Of a DNA stretch of 63,659 bases, positions 45,381 to 54,768 are shown one piece after another. The stretch lies in assembly GCA_902777125.1 (NCBI GenBank), contig CACYSQ010000019.1, forward strand, positions 1 through 63,659, given 5' to 3'. A model generated the notes under the pieces. It was given only the letters and a program-made list of their open reading frames with translations. It did not search any database and had not been told where the DNA came from. Position numbers and translations under genes: made by a program. The DNA is from Ruminococcus flavefaciens (GTDB lineage Bacteria > Bacillota > Clostridia > Oscillospirales > Ruminococcaceae). Each line of letters begins with the position of its first letter. Positions within the stretch are counted from its first letter, which is position 1.

Positions 45381-46919
45381 TTACTGACTCACAGTTATAG
45401 TGTATTTACCGTCAGCAAGCTCGCCGACTGTTACCGTACAGCCTACGTCAACGGTCTGATAGCCGTCGTCGTCGTACCAGTGGAAGCCGCTGACGCTGCC
45501 GTCGATAACGCTGCCTCCGCGGTATAAGAAGCCGCCCTCCTCCTGATTGGCAAGGCGTATGACGCGCTGCTTCTCGTTGGAATCGTCGTAATACTTGGAG
45601 TGGTTGTTCCACAGGAGATACGGTCTCCCCCACTGGTCAATGGAATATTCGGCATTGCAGTGCATCACACGGATACCGCCATCGCCGCAGTAGCCGGTAT
45701 TGTTTTCGCTGCCGGTCGCGTACTCTATCACCATATACTCGCTCAGGCAGGCGTTCAGAGAATCACGCGGTATGATAAGACAGCTGCCGGTCTCCTGCGA
45801 TGAGGAAAGCGTGAATGTCTGCGTACCGCCGCTGTAGAGGTTTACCTGCGAAGGCTTGTACCAGCCGTACATGAGCTTGGAAAATGCACACATATCGCCC
45901 TTTCCGTCGTCCATCATCTCTGTGCCGGCAGTACCCTTCATGCCCTGCGAGCCGTTCTCCGTATTCTTGTACTTGTAGTAGTCCGGAAGTCCCATTGCAT
46001 GACCGAGTTCGTGTATCCATGTGCAGTTGAACTTTGAAGGCTCGCCGGGATTTCTCTTGCTTATGATGATGTTTCCGGGCATTTCGCCGTCGAAGGTCTT
46101 TTTGCCGTTATAGCTTATTGAGAAAGGCCACCAGCCGTCATCGGAAGCGGTATCCGGGGCTGATATCAGGACCGTATCAATGTAACCGTCCGAATTGATG
46201 TCATAGTCCCTGAAATCTATCCCGCTGTCCTTTGCCGAAAGCACCTCGTCGATTATCTTATCCGTGTCAGCCCATGGTTCCCCGTCGCTGTCATAGCAGA
46301 TATAGTCGTCGATAGGATAGCTCATAGAATAGGTGTATATGTCCGCGTCCATTGTCAGCGCACCGTATGACGAACGCTCATAGTAAGCGGAAACGCTCTC
46401 GTAGGGGTAAGCCTCGGACGAGGTATCCGCCGGTCCGAATGCAGCCGCTCTTATCTGGTCAAGGCTGTAGTCCGCGGAGAATTTGCAGTCCGGGAAGTCC
46501 ACGACGAGCATGAGGAGCTTGTTTTTTCCGGTGCTGGGAAGCGTGGGCTTTAAGTAGCTTATCGGCGCTGTCATGAGCTTTTCCTGCTCTATCCATTCGC
46601 GGTCGTCAATTGCAAAAAGAGCACGTTTCAGCTTGATAAGGTCGTAGACGTTTATGACGCCGTCGTGTGTCATGTCGCTGCGGGCAATGACGGTACCCTC
46701 AGGCATGGTCCTCCCGAGCAGCCAGCCCTGAAGCAGCACAACGTCCGATATACCGAGGTCTCCGTCGGCATCAACATCGCCCAGCACATAGCCCTCGTCC
46801 TCATAGTAATAATATGGCTCGCCGGCATTTTCGGCATTTGCAGGCATCGCCGGATAAAGGCACTGCGAGGCAAGCAGGAATGAGAGCATTCCGGCAGCAG
46901 CATTTTTAAGCTTCATCAT
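45381..46919 (-). CDS. Secreted M6-type metalloprotease with an N-terminal dockerin
   Basis: A 512-residue exported zinc protease. After the signal peptide comes a dockerin with two calcium-binding repeats (GDVDADGDLGISDVVLLQGW and DMTHDGVINVYDLIKLKRAL), then an M6-type catalytic domain with HELGHAMGLPDYY holding the HExxH and downstream ligands. Dockerins are usually C-terminal, so the N-terminal position is less common. Its target is unknown. Confidence 0.85.
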   Translation of the reverse strand: MMKLKNAAAGMLSFLLASQCLYPAMPANAENAGEPYYYYEDEGYVLGDVDADGDLGISDVVLLQGWLLGRTMPEGTVIARSDMTHDGVINVYDLIKLKRALFAIDDREWIEQEKLMTAPISYLKPTLPSTGKNKLLMLVVDFPDCKFSADYSLDQIRAAAFGPADTSSEAYPYESVSAYYERSSYGALTMDADIYTYSMSYPIDDYICYDSDGEPWADTDKIIDEVLSAKDSGIDFRDYDINSDGYIDTVLISAPDTASDDGWWPFSISYNGKKTFDGEMPGNIIISKRNPGEPSKFNCTWIHELGHAMGLPDYYKYKNTENGSQGMKGTAGTEMMDDGKGDMCAFSKLMYGWYKPSQVNLYSGGTQTFTLSSSQETGSCLIIPRDSLNACLSEYMVIEYATGSENNTGYCGDGGIRVMHCNAEYSIDQWGRPYLLWNNHSKYYDDSNEKQRVIRLANQEEGGFLYRGGSVIDGSVSGFHWYDDDGYQTVDVGCTVTVGELADGKYTITVSQ

Positions 46920-47050
46920 GATATTCCCCCTTTATAATCGGCAGTCAAGCACGGTATCATTACTTTAATTGTACGGCATAAGCGGCGGTTTGTCAATGCT
47001 TTTCCGGAATATGAACTGCAAATTTTTTGTGCAGATTTGCAAAAAACCTC

Positions 47051-47079
47051 TTGACAAATTCATATTCCTGTGATATAAT
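47051..47079 (+). promoter_or_regulatory. Promoter of the trp operon leader
   Basis: TTGACA (47051-47056), 17-nt spacer, TATAAT (47074-47079), perfect consensus. Confidence 0.88.
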
Positions 47080-47084
47080 ACATT

Positions 47085-47390
47085 CAATACAAACCGTTGA
47101 TGCGGAGATAAAGGTGATCATGCCTCCACAGAGAGCCTGCGGTGCTGAGAGTCAGGTGAAACACAGATCATCAAATGGACCGCTGAGGGTGCAGTCAAAT
47201 GGGTACAGCCGCAAGGCTTTTTGCAATTGTTCGTTCACTTCCCAGAGTATTCTGCAACGTCCGGTGCGCGTTAAGCATCAGGGATATGTTAGTATCCTGT
47301 TAAGTGTGCGGATTTTTCCGTGAATCAAGGTGGTACCGCGGATAGCTATTATTCGTCCTTGACAGAATTTGCTTCTGTCAGGGATTTTTT
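47085..47390 (+). promoter_or_regulatory. T-box riboswitch leader of the trp operon
   Basis: T-box core AGGTGGTACCGCGG at 47328-47341 and a terminator stem CCTTGACAGAA/TTCTGTCAGGG (47357-47383) with a following TTTTTT. AGAGAG in Stem I is at 47130-47135. TGG at 47176-47178 followed by A is a good Trp specifier candidate. The rest of the gap 46920-47420 is AT-rich spacer. Confidence 0.92.
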
Positions 47391-47420
47391 ATTACCTGAC
47401 AGTTACGGAGGTGCTTTTTT

Positions 47421-48887
47421 ATGAATTTCCAGCCCGAGTTTCCGAAGGTCAGAGAGCTTGCAGAATGCGGTAAATACGACATTCTCCCCGTCAGCTGCGA
47501 GATACTCTCCGATATCTGCACTCCTATCGAGGCGGTACGGATCCTCAAAAACGTTTCTACACACTGCTATATGCTCGAATCCGTCGCAGGCAACGAAAAA
47601 TGGGGAAGATACACCTTCCTCGGCTTCGACCCCAAAACGCAGATAACGGCTTCCGGCAGCGACCTGACTATCGGTGACCTGAAACTGACATCAGACGACC
47701 CAAGTATTCAGATAAGACAGATCCTCTCAAAATACAGAAGTCCGAAGTTCGATTATCTCCCGCCTTTTACCGGAGGTTTCGTGGGGTATTTCTCCTACGA
47801 TTTCCTCTCCTACTCCGAGAGCTCGCTCCGGATAAAGACGGACGATTCCGAGAATTTCAAGGACGTTGACCTCATGCTCTTCGACAAGGTCATCGCTTTC
47901 GACAACTTCCGCCAGAAGATAATCCTCATCGCTAATATGCGGCTCAGTGAGGGCGAGGCCGGCTACAACAAGGCTATGCTCGAACTCAGACAGCTCGCAG
48001 AGCTTCTCAGAAACGGTGACCGCAGCTCTGAACCTGCCGGTCACCTCACCTCAGAGGTAACTCCCCTTTTCAATAAGGATCAGTACTGCGGCATGGTCGA
48101 AAAGGCAAAGCACTATATCCATGAGGGCGATATCTTCCAGATAGTCCTCTCGAACCGCCTCAGTGCGGGATTTGAGGGAAGTCTCCTCGACACCTACCGT
48201 GTGCTCAGAACTATCAATCCCTCGCCCTATATGTTCTACTTCTCCGGCACTGACGTCGAGATAGCAGGCGCTTCTCCCGAGACCCTCGTAAAGCTCGAGG
48301 ACGGCGTCCTTCATACCTTCCCGCTCGCAGGAACACGTCCACGCGGCAAGACCGATGAGGAAGACAATGCTCTCGAGGCTGACCTCCTCGCCGATGAAAA
48401 GGAGCTCGCCGAGCACAATATGCTCGTTGACCTCGGCAGGAACGACCTCGGCAGGATAAGTAAATTCGGCAGTGTTGAGGTCGAAAAGCTCCACAGCATC
48501 GAACGCTACTCCCACGTTATGCACATCGGTTCGACAGTCCGCGGCGTGATAAGGGACGAATTTGACGGTCTCGATGCAGTAAGGGCTGTCCTCCCCGCAG
48601 GAACGCTCTCCGGTGCGCCTAAGATAAGAGCCTGCCAGCTCATTGCGGAGCTCGAGAACAACAAGCGCGGCATTTACGGCGGTGCTATCGGATACATCGA
48701 CTTCACCGGCAACCTCGACACCTGCATCGCTATCCGCATCGCTTACAAAAAGAACGGAAAGGTCTTCGTCAGAAGCGGTGCCGGTATCGTCGCCGACTCA
48801 GTTCCCGAAAAGGAATATCAGGAGTGCATCAACAAGGCTGCGGCTGTTGTCAATGCCCTCAAAGCAGCAGAGGAGGCGGACTTATGA
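47421..48887 (+). CDS. trpE: Anthranilate synthase component I
   Basis: Converts chorismate to anthranilate with ammonia from TrpG. The 488-residue length and the C-terminal blocks VLSNRLSAGFEG, LAGTRPRGKT, ELAEHNMLVDLGRND and GAIGYIDF are typical. First gene after the Trp T-box and coupled to trpG by ATGA. Confidence 0.95.
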   Translation: MNFQPEFPKVRELAECGKYDILPVSCEILSDICTPIEAVRILKNVSTHCYMLESVAGNEKWGRYTFLGFDPKTQITASGSDLTIGDLKLTSDDPSIQIRQILSKYRSPKFDYLPPFTGGFVGYFSYDFLSYSESSLRIKTDDSENFKDVDLMLFDKVIAFDNFRQKIILIANMRLSEGEAGYNKAMLELRQLAELLRNGDRSSEPAGHLTSEVTPLFNKDQYCGMVEKAKHYIHEGDIFQIVLSNRLSAGFEGSLLDTYRVLRTINPSPYMFYFSGTDVEIAGASPETLVKLEDGVLHTFPLAGTRPRGKTDEEDNALEADLLADEKELAEHNMLVDLGRNDLGRISKFGSVEVEKLHSIERYSHVMHIGSTVRGVIRDEFDGLDAVRAVLPAGTLSGAPKIRACQLIAELENNKRGIYGGAIGYIDFTGNLDTCIAIRIAYKKNGKVFVRSGAGIVADSVPEKEYQECINKAAAVVNALKAAEEADL

Positions 48888-49453
48888 TCTTGCTTATTGA
48901 TAATTACGACAGCTTTTCATATAATCTTTACCAGCTAATCGGTGAGATACAGCCCGATATCAAGGTCATTCGCAATGACGAGATGACCATTGAGGAGATC
49001 GAAAAGCTCGCACCGGACCACATAATCCTTTCGCCCGGTCCCGGACGTCCCGAGGACGCCGGAATCATCATCGAGGCTGCAAAGACCGTTTGCCGGAAGA
49101 TACCCACACTCGGAGTTTGTCTCGGTCATCAGGCTATCTGCGCCGCATACGGCGCTACAGTCACCTACGCGAAAAAGCTCATGCACGGCAAGCAGTCCGT
49201 CATAAGCTTTCAGGGAAACAGCCCCATTTTCAAGGGCATCGACGAGGGCGCTCCCGTTGCAAGATACCACTCCCTCGCTGCTGACGCTGCCACCCTCCCG
49301 GACTGCCTCGAAGTTACCGCAGTCGCAGACGATGGTGAGGTAATGGCTGTGCAGCACAGGGATTTCCCGATATTCGGCGTGCAGTTCCACCCGGAGTCGA
49401 TAATGACTCCCGACGGCAAGATAATGCTCAGGAACTTCATCAGCCTGAGGTGA
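48884..49453 (+). CDS. trpG: Anthranilate synthase component II (glutamine amidotransferase)
   Basis: Supplies ammonia to TrpE. The 189-residue protein has the class I triad: GVCLGHQAI (Cys) and a C-terminal FHPES (His-Glu). The start is ATG 48884 overlapping the trpE stop; 20 upstream in-frame codons belong to the trpE region. It could also serve p-aminobenzoate synthesis. Confidence 0.95.
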   Translation: MILLIDNYDSFSYNLYQLIGEIQPDIKVIRNDEMTIEEIEKLAPDHIILSPGPGRPEDAGIIIEAAKTVCRKIPTLGVCLGHQAICAAYGATVTYAKKLMHGKQSVISFQGNSPIFKGIDEGAPVARYHSLAADAATLPDCLEVTAVADDGEVMAVQHRDFPIFGVQFHPESIMTPDGKIMLRNFISLR

Positions 49454-49458
49454 CAAAA

Positions 49459-49607
49459 ATGGCAAAGTGTATACAGATGTTTCCGCGCGCAGTCATAACG
49501 GATATCGAGGTTCTGAACGGTCCCGGTACACTCTGAGGCTTCTCGACAAGGACCTTACGCCCGAAAAAGAAGCCGAGATGCAGCGTCTGCTTGACGTAAT
49601 ACCTTGA
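49459..49607 (+). other. Possible frameshifted small ORF between trpG and aroQ
   Basis: ATG at 49459 opens 25 codons (MAKCIQMFPRAVITDIEVLN onward) and then meets TGA. The -1 frame at that point continues for 24 codons (LRLLDKDLTPEKEAEMQRLL) to a TGA at 49605. Together they would give a 48-residue protein. It may be a decayed gene, a sequencing error or a programmed shift. I do not recognise the family. Confidence 0.3.
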
Positions 49608-49641
49608 ACAGAACGCTGAAAACAAACAGGAGGTGTTCAGT

Positions 49642-49926
49642 ATGATCTGCCGCAGTCTTGAGGAAGTCAGAGAAAATATCGACAGTATCGACGACCGGAT
49701 AATAAGTCTTATTGCCGAACGCGCTTCATTTGTGGCACAGGCAGCCGCCTTCAAGAAAAATGAGGAGGGCGTCAGAGCTGCCGGGCGTGTTGAACAGGTG
49801 ATCCTCAGAGTGCGCGAAAAAGCCGGAAAATACGGTGCTCCCCCGGATATCGCGGAGGCTGTGTACAGAACAATGATAAACGGCTTTATCAATATTGAAA
49901 TGAAGGAATTTCATAACAACAAATAA
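49642..49926 (+). CDS. aroQ: Chorismate mutase (AroQ type)
   Basis: Converts chorismate to prephenate for Phe/Tyr synthesis. The 94-residue single domain is helix-rich with [20 protein letters not shown] at the N-terminus, a match to monofunctional AroQ proteins. AGGAGG is 8 nt before ATG 49642. Its place within the trp operon is unusual, because its product competes with TrpE for chorismate. Confidence 0.82.
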   Translation: MICRSLEEVRENIDSIDDRIISLIAERASFVAQAAAFKKNEEGVRAAGRVEQVILRVREKAGKYGAPPDIAEAVYRTMINGFINIEMKEFHNNK

Positions 49927-49942
49927 ACAGGAGGAAAAAGCA

Positions 49943-50962
49943 ATGATAAAAGAAGCAATCGCAAAGATCGTTGACAAGCAGGACCTGACATACGATGAGG
50001 CATACTCAGTCATCACCGAGATAATGTCCGGACAGACTACTCCCACCCAGAACGCAGCTTTCCTCTCAGCCCTCTCGACCAAGAGCACAAAGGCTGAGAC
50101 TATCGACGAGATAACCGGCTGTGCAGCAGCTATGCGCGACGCCGCTACAAAGTTCGAGAACGACCTCGACCTCTTCGAGATAGTCGGCACAGGCGGCGAC
50201 CACTCCAACAGCTTCAATATCTCCACTACCTCCGCTATGGTCATTGCCGCTTCCGGCATACTCGTCGCAAAACACGGAAACCGCGCTGCTTCGTCAGCTT
50301 CCGGTACCGCTGACTGCCTCGAAGCACTCGGCGTGAACATCGACCTCGCCCCTGAAAAGTGCCGCGAGCTTCTCGATAAAGTCGGCTTCTGCTTCTTCTT
50401 CGCGCAGAAGTACCACACTTCAATGAAGTACGTCGGACCGATCCGCAAGGAGCTCGGCTTCCGCACCGTATTCAATATCCTCGGACCGCTCACCAATCCT
50501 TCCTACCCGAAGTATCACCTCCTCGGCGTTTACGACCGTGTCCTCCTCGAACCCGTTGCGGAAGTCCTCATGAAGCTCGGTTCAAAGCGCGGCATGGTAG
50601 TCTTCGGCACCGACAAGCTCGATGAGATATCTCTCTCAGCTCCCACTGCGGTCTGCGAGTACAAGGAAGGCTGGATGAAGAACTACGAGATCACTCCCGA
50701 ACAGTTCGGCTTCGAGCGCTGCACCAAGGACGACCTCAGAGGCGGTACTCCGCAGGAAAATGCCGCTATAACACGCGGTATCCTCTCCGGCGAGATACAG
50801 GGTCACAAGAGGAACGCCGTCCTCCTTAACGCCGGCGCTTCTATCTTCATCGGCGGCAAGGCTGACTCAATGGCTGAAGGCATAAAGCTCGCCGCTCAGC
50901 TCATCGACTCCGGAAAGGCTCTCGCTGTTCTCGACAAGCTCATTGAGGTATCGAACAAGTGA
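49943..50962 (+). CDS. trpD: Anthranilate phosphoribosyltransferase
   Basis: Adds phosphoribose to anthranilate. The 339-residue enzyme has the glycine-rich [14 protein letters not shown] motif and [20 protein letters not shown]. Overlaps trpC by GTGA. Confidence 0.95.
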   Translation: MIKEAIAKIVDKQDLTYDEAYSVITEIMSGQTTPTQNAAFLSALSTKSTKAETIDEITGCAAAMRDAATKFENDLDLFEIVGTGGDHSNSFNISTTSAMVIAASGILVAKHGNRAASSASGTADCLEALGVNIDLAPEKCRELLDKVGFCFFFAQKYHTSMKYVGPIRKELGFRTVFNILGPLTNPSYPKYHLLGVYDRVLLEPVAEVLMKLGSKRGMVVFGTDKLDEISLSAPTAVCEYKEGWMKNYEITPEQFGFERCTKDDLRGGTPQENAAITRGILSGEIQGHKRNAVLLNAGASIFIGGKADSMAEGIKLAAQLIDSGKALAVLDKLIEVSNK

Positions 50963-51783
50963 AGCAGTCCATGACCATACTCGACAAGCTCGCCGACCAC
51001 GCAAGGGAACGTGTCGCGGCTGCAAAGCTCAGAGTTCATGCCGGCGAGATAATGGAAAGGGCTCTCGCTCTCCCTGCCGGCGGATTTGAATTTGAAAAGG
51101 CACTGAAAAAGGACGATATTGCTTTCATCTGCGAGTGCAAAAAAGCTTCTCCCTCAAAGGGCATCATTGCGGAGGATTTCCCCTATCTCGATATCGCAAA
51201 AGAGTATGAAGCTGCCGGTGCAGACTGCATCTCTGTCCTGACAGAGCCCAAGTGGTTCCTCGGCAGCGACGCCTATTTACAGGAGATCACAGCCAATGTC
51301 TCCATTCCCTGCATACGCAAGGACTTCACCGTTGACGAGTACATGATATACGAGGCTAAGCTCCTCGGCGCAAAGGCGGTACTGCTCATCTGCTCGATAC
51401 TCACTCAGCAGCAGATATCGGACTATATTGCCGTATGCGACAAGCTCGGGCTCTCGGCTCTTGTGGAAGCCCACGATGAGGCTGAGATAGCTATGGCGGT
51501 AAGCTCAGGAGCCCGTATCATAGGCGTCAACAACCGCAATCTCAAGGACTTTTCAGTCGATACCGGAAACAGCCGCCGTATGCGCGAGCTCGTTCCCGGA
51601 AACATCGCATTCGTCTCGGAAAGCGGCGTGAGCAGCGCCTCCGATATCGAAGCACTAAGACAGGCAGGAGCCGACGCCGTCCTCATCGGTGAGGCGCTCA
51701 TGAAGGCTCCGGACAAACGATCTAAGCTAACAGAATTGAGGGGTAATTATGACAAGGATAAAAATGTGCGGCTTGAAAAGTGA
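50959..51783 (+). CDS. trpC: Indole-3-glycerol phosphate synthase
   Basis: Closes the indole ring. The 274-residue TIM barrel has [15 protein letters not shown], the [20 protein letters not shown] block and [13 protein letters not shown]. The start is GTG 50959 overlapping trpD; an internal ATG at residue 5 is possible. Its 3' end overlaps trpF by 35 nt. Confidence 0.95.
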   Translation: MKQSMTILDKLADHARERVAAAKLRVHAGEIMERALALPAGGFEFEKALKKDDIAFICECKKASPSKGIIAEDFPYLDIAKEYEAAGADCISVLTEPKWFLGSDAYLQEITANVSIPCIRKDFTVDEYMIYEAKLLGAKAVLLICSILTQQQISDYIAVCDKLGLSALVEAHDEAEIAMAVSSGARIIGVNNRNLKDFSVDTGNSRRMRELVPGNIAFVSESGVSSASDIEALRQAGADAVLIGEALMKAPDKRSKLTELRGNYDKDKNVRLEK

Positions 51784-52348
51784 AGCCGATATCGACTACG
51801 CCAACAGGATACGTCCCGAATTTATCGGTTTTGTTTTCGTCCCCGGCAGCAAGCGCTTCATAACTCACCGCGAGGCTGCCTCTCTCCACAGCAATCTCAA
51901 CGAGGGCATTCTCTCGGTCGGAGTTTTTGCTGATGTTCCCCCGGATTATGCCGCAGACCTCGTTTCCTACGGCATCATCGACTTCATACAGCTCCACGGA
52001 CGCGAGAACAACGGCTATATCGCCGATCTCCGCGGTCTTACCACAGCGCCCATTATCCAGGCTTTCAAGGTTAAGAGTGCGGCTGATATCGAGGCTGCCG
52101 AGCATTCGGATGCCGATATCGTTCTGCTCGATTCAGGTGCAGGCTCAGGCGAATTGTTCGACCACAGCCTCATCGGTTCCATAAAGCGTCCCTATATCCT
52201 CGCCGGTGGCCTTTCCCCGGAAAATGTCGGCGGGATAGTAAAGGAGCTCGCCCCCTTCGCAGTTGACGTCAGCACTGCCATTGAGACTGACGGTTCAAAG
52301 GATTACCGCAAAATGAAGGCTTTTGCAGACGCTGTAAGAGACTTCTGA
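51749..52348 (+). CDS. trpF: Phosphoribosylanthranilate isomerase
   Basis: Amadori rearrangement step of tryptophan synthesis. The 199-residue barrel has [24 protein letters not shown] and an AGGLSPENV block. GAGGGG precedes the ATG. The 35-nt overlap with trpC is consistent with translational coupling. Confidence 0.95.
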   Translation: MTRIKMCGLKSEADIDYANRIRPEFIGFVFVPGSKRFITHREAASLHSNLNEGILSVGVFADVPPDYAADLVSYGIIDFIQLHGRENNGYIADLRGLTTAPIIQAFKVKSAADIEAAEHSDADIVLLDSGAGSGELFDHSLIGSIKRPYILAGGLSPENVGGIVKELAPFAVDVSTAIETDGSKDYRKMKAFADAVRDF

Positions 52349-52368
52349 TTCTGAAAGGAATGATATAA

Positions 52369-53559
52369 ATGTCACAATCAAAGGGACGCTTCGGCATTCA
52401 CGGCGGACAGTATATCCCCGAAACGCTCATGAACGCCGTTATCGAGCTCGAAAGCGCCTACGATCACTACAGGAACGATCCGGAGTTCAACCGTGAGCTC
52501 ACCGATCTTCTCAATAATTACGCAGGACGTCCGTCACTGCTCTACCGTGCCGACAAGATGACCGCTGACCTCGGCGGCGCTAAGATATACCTCAAGCGTG
52601 AGGACCTCAACCACACCGGCTCACACAAGATCAACAACGTTCTCGGTCAGGCTCTCCTCGCAAAGAAAATGGGCAAGACCCGTCTCATTGCTGAGACCGG
52701 CGCCGGTCAGCACGGCGTTGCTACTGCTACTGCCGCTGCACTTCTCGGTATGGAGTGCGTCGTATTCATGGGCGAGGAGGACACCCGCCGTCAGGCTCTC
52801 AACGTTTACCGCATGAGACTTCTCGGCGCTGACGTTATCCCCGTCAAGACCGGCACGGCTACCCTCAAGGACGCCGTTTCTGAGGCTATGCGCGAGTGGA
52901 CTACCCGAATCTCCGATACTCATTACTGCCTCGGCTCCGTCATGGGACCGCACCCCTTCCCCACTATCGTCCGCGATTTTCAGGCTGTTATCTCCCGCGA
53001 ATCAAGAGCTCAGATACTTGAAGCTGAGGGCAGACTTCCCGATGCTGTCATCGCCTGCGTTGGCGGCGGCTCTAACGCTATCGGTAGCTTCTACCACTAT
53101 ATTCCCGACGAAAAGGTAAGGCTCATCGGCTGTGAGGCTGCCGGACGCGGTATCGACACCTTCGAGACCGCTGCTACCGTTAACACAGGTCGGCTCGGTA
53201 TCTTCCACGGCATGAAGTCCTACTTCTGTCAGGACGAATACGGTCAGATAGCTCCTGTTTACTCTATCTCAGCCGGTCTGGACTACCCCGGTGTAGGTCC
53301 GGAACACGCCTACCTCCACGATATCGGCAGAGCTGAATACGTTCCCGTTACCGACGACGAGGCTGTGAACGCTTTCGAGTACCTCTCACGCACTGAGGGC
53401 ATAATCCCTGCTATCGAGTCCGCACACGCTGTCGCTTACGCTATGAAGCTCGCACCGACTATGGACAAGGATAAAATAATCATCATCACTATTTCCGGCA
53501 GAGGCGACAAGGACTGCGCCGCCATTGCCCGTTACAGAGGGGAGGATATCTATGAGTGA
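52369..53559 (+). CDS. trpB: Tryptophan synthase beta subunit
   Basis: Joins indole and serine with PLP. The 396-residue protein has the PLP-lysine block [33 protein letters not shown] and [10 protein letters not shown]. Standard TrpB1 length. Confidence 0.96.
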   Translation: MSQSKGRFGIHGGQYIPETLMNAVIELESAYDHYRNDPEFNRELTDLLNNYAGRPSLLYRADKMTADLGGAKIYLKREDLNHTGSHKINNVLGQALLAKKMGKTRLIAETGAGQHGVATATAAALLGMECVVFMGEEDTRRQALNVYRMRLLGADVIPVKTGTATLKDAVSEAMREWTTRISDTHYCLGSVMGPHPFPTIVRDFQAVISRESRAQILEAEGRLPDAVIACVGGGSNAIGSFYHYIPDEKVRLIGCEAAGRGIDTFETAATVNTGRLGIFHGMKSYFCQDEYGQIAPVYSISAGLDYPGVGPEHAYLHDIGRAEYVPVTDDEAVNAFEYLSRTEGIIPAIESAHAVAYAMKLAPTMDKDKIIIITISGRGDKDCAAIARYRGEDIYE

Positions 53560-54328
53560 TATCAGAACAGCCTTCATGAACGGCAAGGCTTTCATACCTT
53601 TTATAACCTGCGGTGACCCCGACCTCGAAACTACCGGAAAGGTCGTCCGTGCTGCCGCTGAGAACGGCGCCGACCTCATCGAGCTGGGAATACCCTTCTC
53701 GGACCCGACCGCTGAGGGTCCTGTTATACAGGGCGCTAATATCCGCGCTCTCGCAGGCGGTGTCACGACAGACAAGATCTTCGATTTCGTCATGGAACTC
53801 CGCAGAGACGTTAAGATACCTCTCGTTTTCATGACCTACGCAAACGTTGTATTCTCCTACGGCTCTGAACGCTTCATGGCTCGCTGCTGTGAGGCTGGCG
53901 TCGGCGGAATCATACTTCCCGACCTCCCATTCGAGGAAAAGGACGAGTTCAGTGCTGTCGCAAGGCAGTACGGCGTTGACCTCATTTCACTCATCGCTCC
54001 GACCTCCGAGAACCGCGTCGCTATGATCGCAAAGGAGGCTGAGGGCTTTATCTACATCGTTTCAAGCCTCGGCGTTACAGGCATGAGAAGTGAGATAACT
54101 ACCGACCTCCACGGCATTATCAAGGTTATACGCGAGAATACGAACGTTCCGTGTGCTGTCGGCTTCGGTATCTCCAAGCCGGAACAGGCTGCTGAAATGG
54201 CTGGTATGTCCGACGGTGCTATCGTCGGCTCGGCTATCATCAAGCTCCTCGAGAAGTACGGCAGGGACGCTGCCCCGTATGTAGGCGAATTCGTGAAGTC
54301 CATGAAGGACGCCGTAAGAAAAAGCTAA
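53552..54328 (+). CDS. trpA: Tryptophan synthase alpha subunit
   Basis: Releases indole from indole-glycerol phosphate. The 258-residue barrel has [34 protein letters not shown] and [10 protein letters not shown]. The start is ATG 53552 with GGGGAGG upstream; it overlaps trpB by 8 nt. Last gene of the operon. Confidence 0.95.
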   Translation: MSDIRTAFMNGKAFIPFITCGDPDLETTGKVVRAAAENGADLIELGIPFSDPTAEGPVIQGANIRALAGGVTTDKIFDFVMELRRDVKIPLVFMTYANVVFSYGSERFMARCCEAGVGGIILPDLPFEEKDEFSAVARQYGVDLISLIAPTSENRVAMIAKEAEGFIYIVSSLGVTGMRSEITTDLHGIIKVIRENTNVPCAVGFGISKPEQAAEMAGMSDGAIVGSAIIKLLEKYGRDAAPYVGEFVKSMKDAVRKS

Positions 54329-54462
54329 ATATACTATCATATTTACAGAAGTTTTACAGTATATTAGCATTTGCTTAAAATTTAAGCTGCGATAATCAAT
54401 TACTAATTTTCTCTATCATTATTGTAGAAAATTAACAAACTTTCATTTTATCGCAAAAACTA

Positions 54463-54491
54463 TTGAAAAATCATGTTCTTTGTGCTATAAT
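54463..54491 (+). promoter_or_regulatory. Promoter of the SCIFF locus
   Basis: TTGAAA (54463-54468), 17-nt spacer, TATAAT (54486-54491), 50 nt before the precursor start. Confidence 0.8.
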
Positions 54492-54541
54492 ATTTCCATA
54501 AGTTAACGGCGACGATACCGTTATCAAGGAGGGTATTAAAC

Positions 54542-54679
54542 ATGAAGCACATCCAGACTATCAACAAGGCTAATCTCAAGGAGTCAGCTCAGAAGGGCGG
54601 CTGCGGTAAGTGCCAGGCTTCCTGTCAGTCTGCCTGCAAGACTTCCTGCACAGTTGCTAACCAGAAGTGCGAGAGATAA
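54542..54679 (+). CDS. scfA: SCIFF ranthipeptide precursor (45 aa, six Cys)
   Basis: A 45-residue peptide beginning MKHIQTINKANLKESAQKG with six cysteines at positions 21, 24, 28, 32, 36 and 43, the six-cysteines-in-forty-five pattern. In this RiPP family a radical SAM enzyme makes thioether bridges from Cys to nearby residues. GGAGG is 13 nt upstream of the ATG. The maturase gene follows at 54769. The precursor is shorter than 60 aa and easily missed. Confidence 0.95.
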   Translation: MKHIQTINKANLKESAQKGGCGKCQASCQSACKTSCTVANQKCER

Positions 54680-54711
54680 GTCAATTCCAAGAGAAATCAT
54701 GTATGGTCTGA

Positions 54712-54746
54712 TGAGGCGGTCAATATGCTCCGCCTCAAATTTTTTT
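54712..54746 (+). terminator. Attenuating terminator between SCIFF precursor and maturase
   Basis: TGAGGCGG/CCGCCTCA stem (54712-54737) followed by a T-run to 54746. It would give more precursor than maturase transcript. Confidence 0.8.
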
Positions 54747-54768
54747 AAACTGAAAGAGGGTTGAAGTC

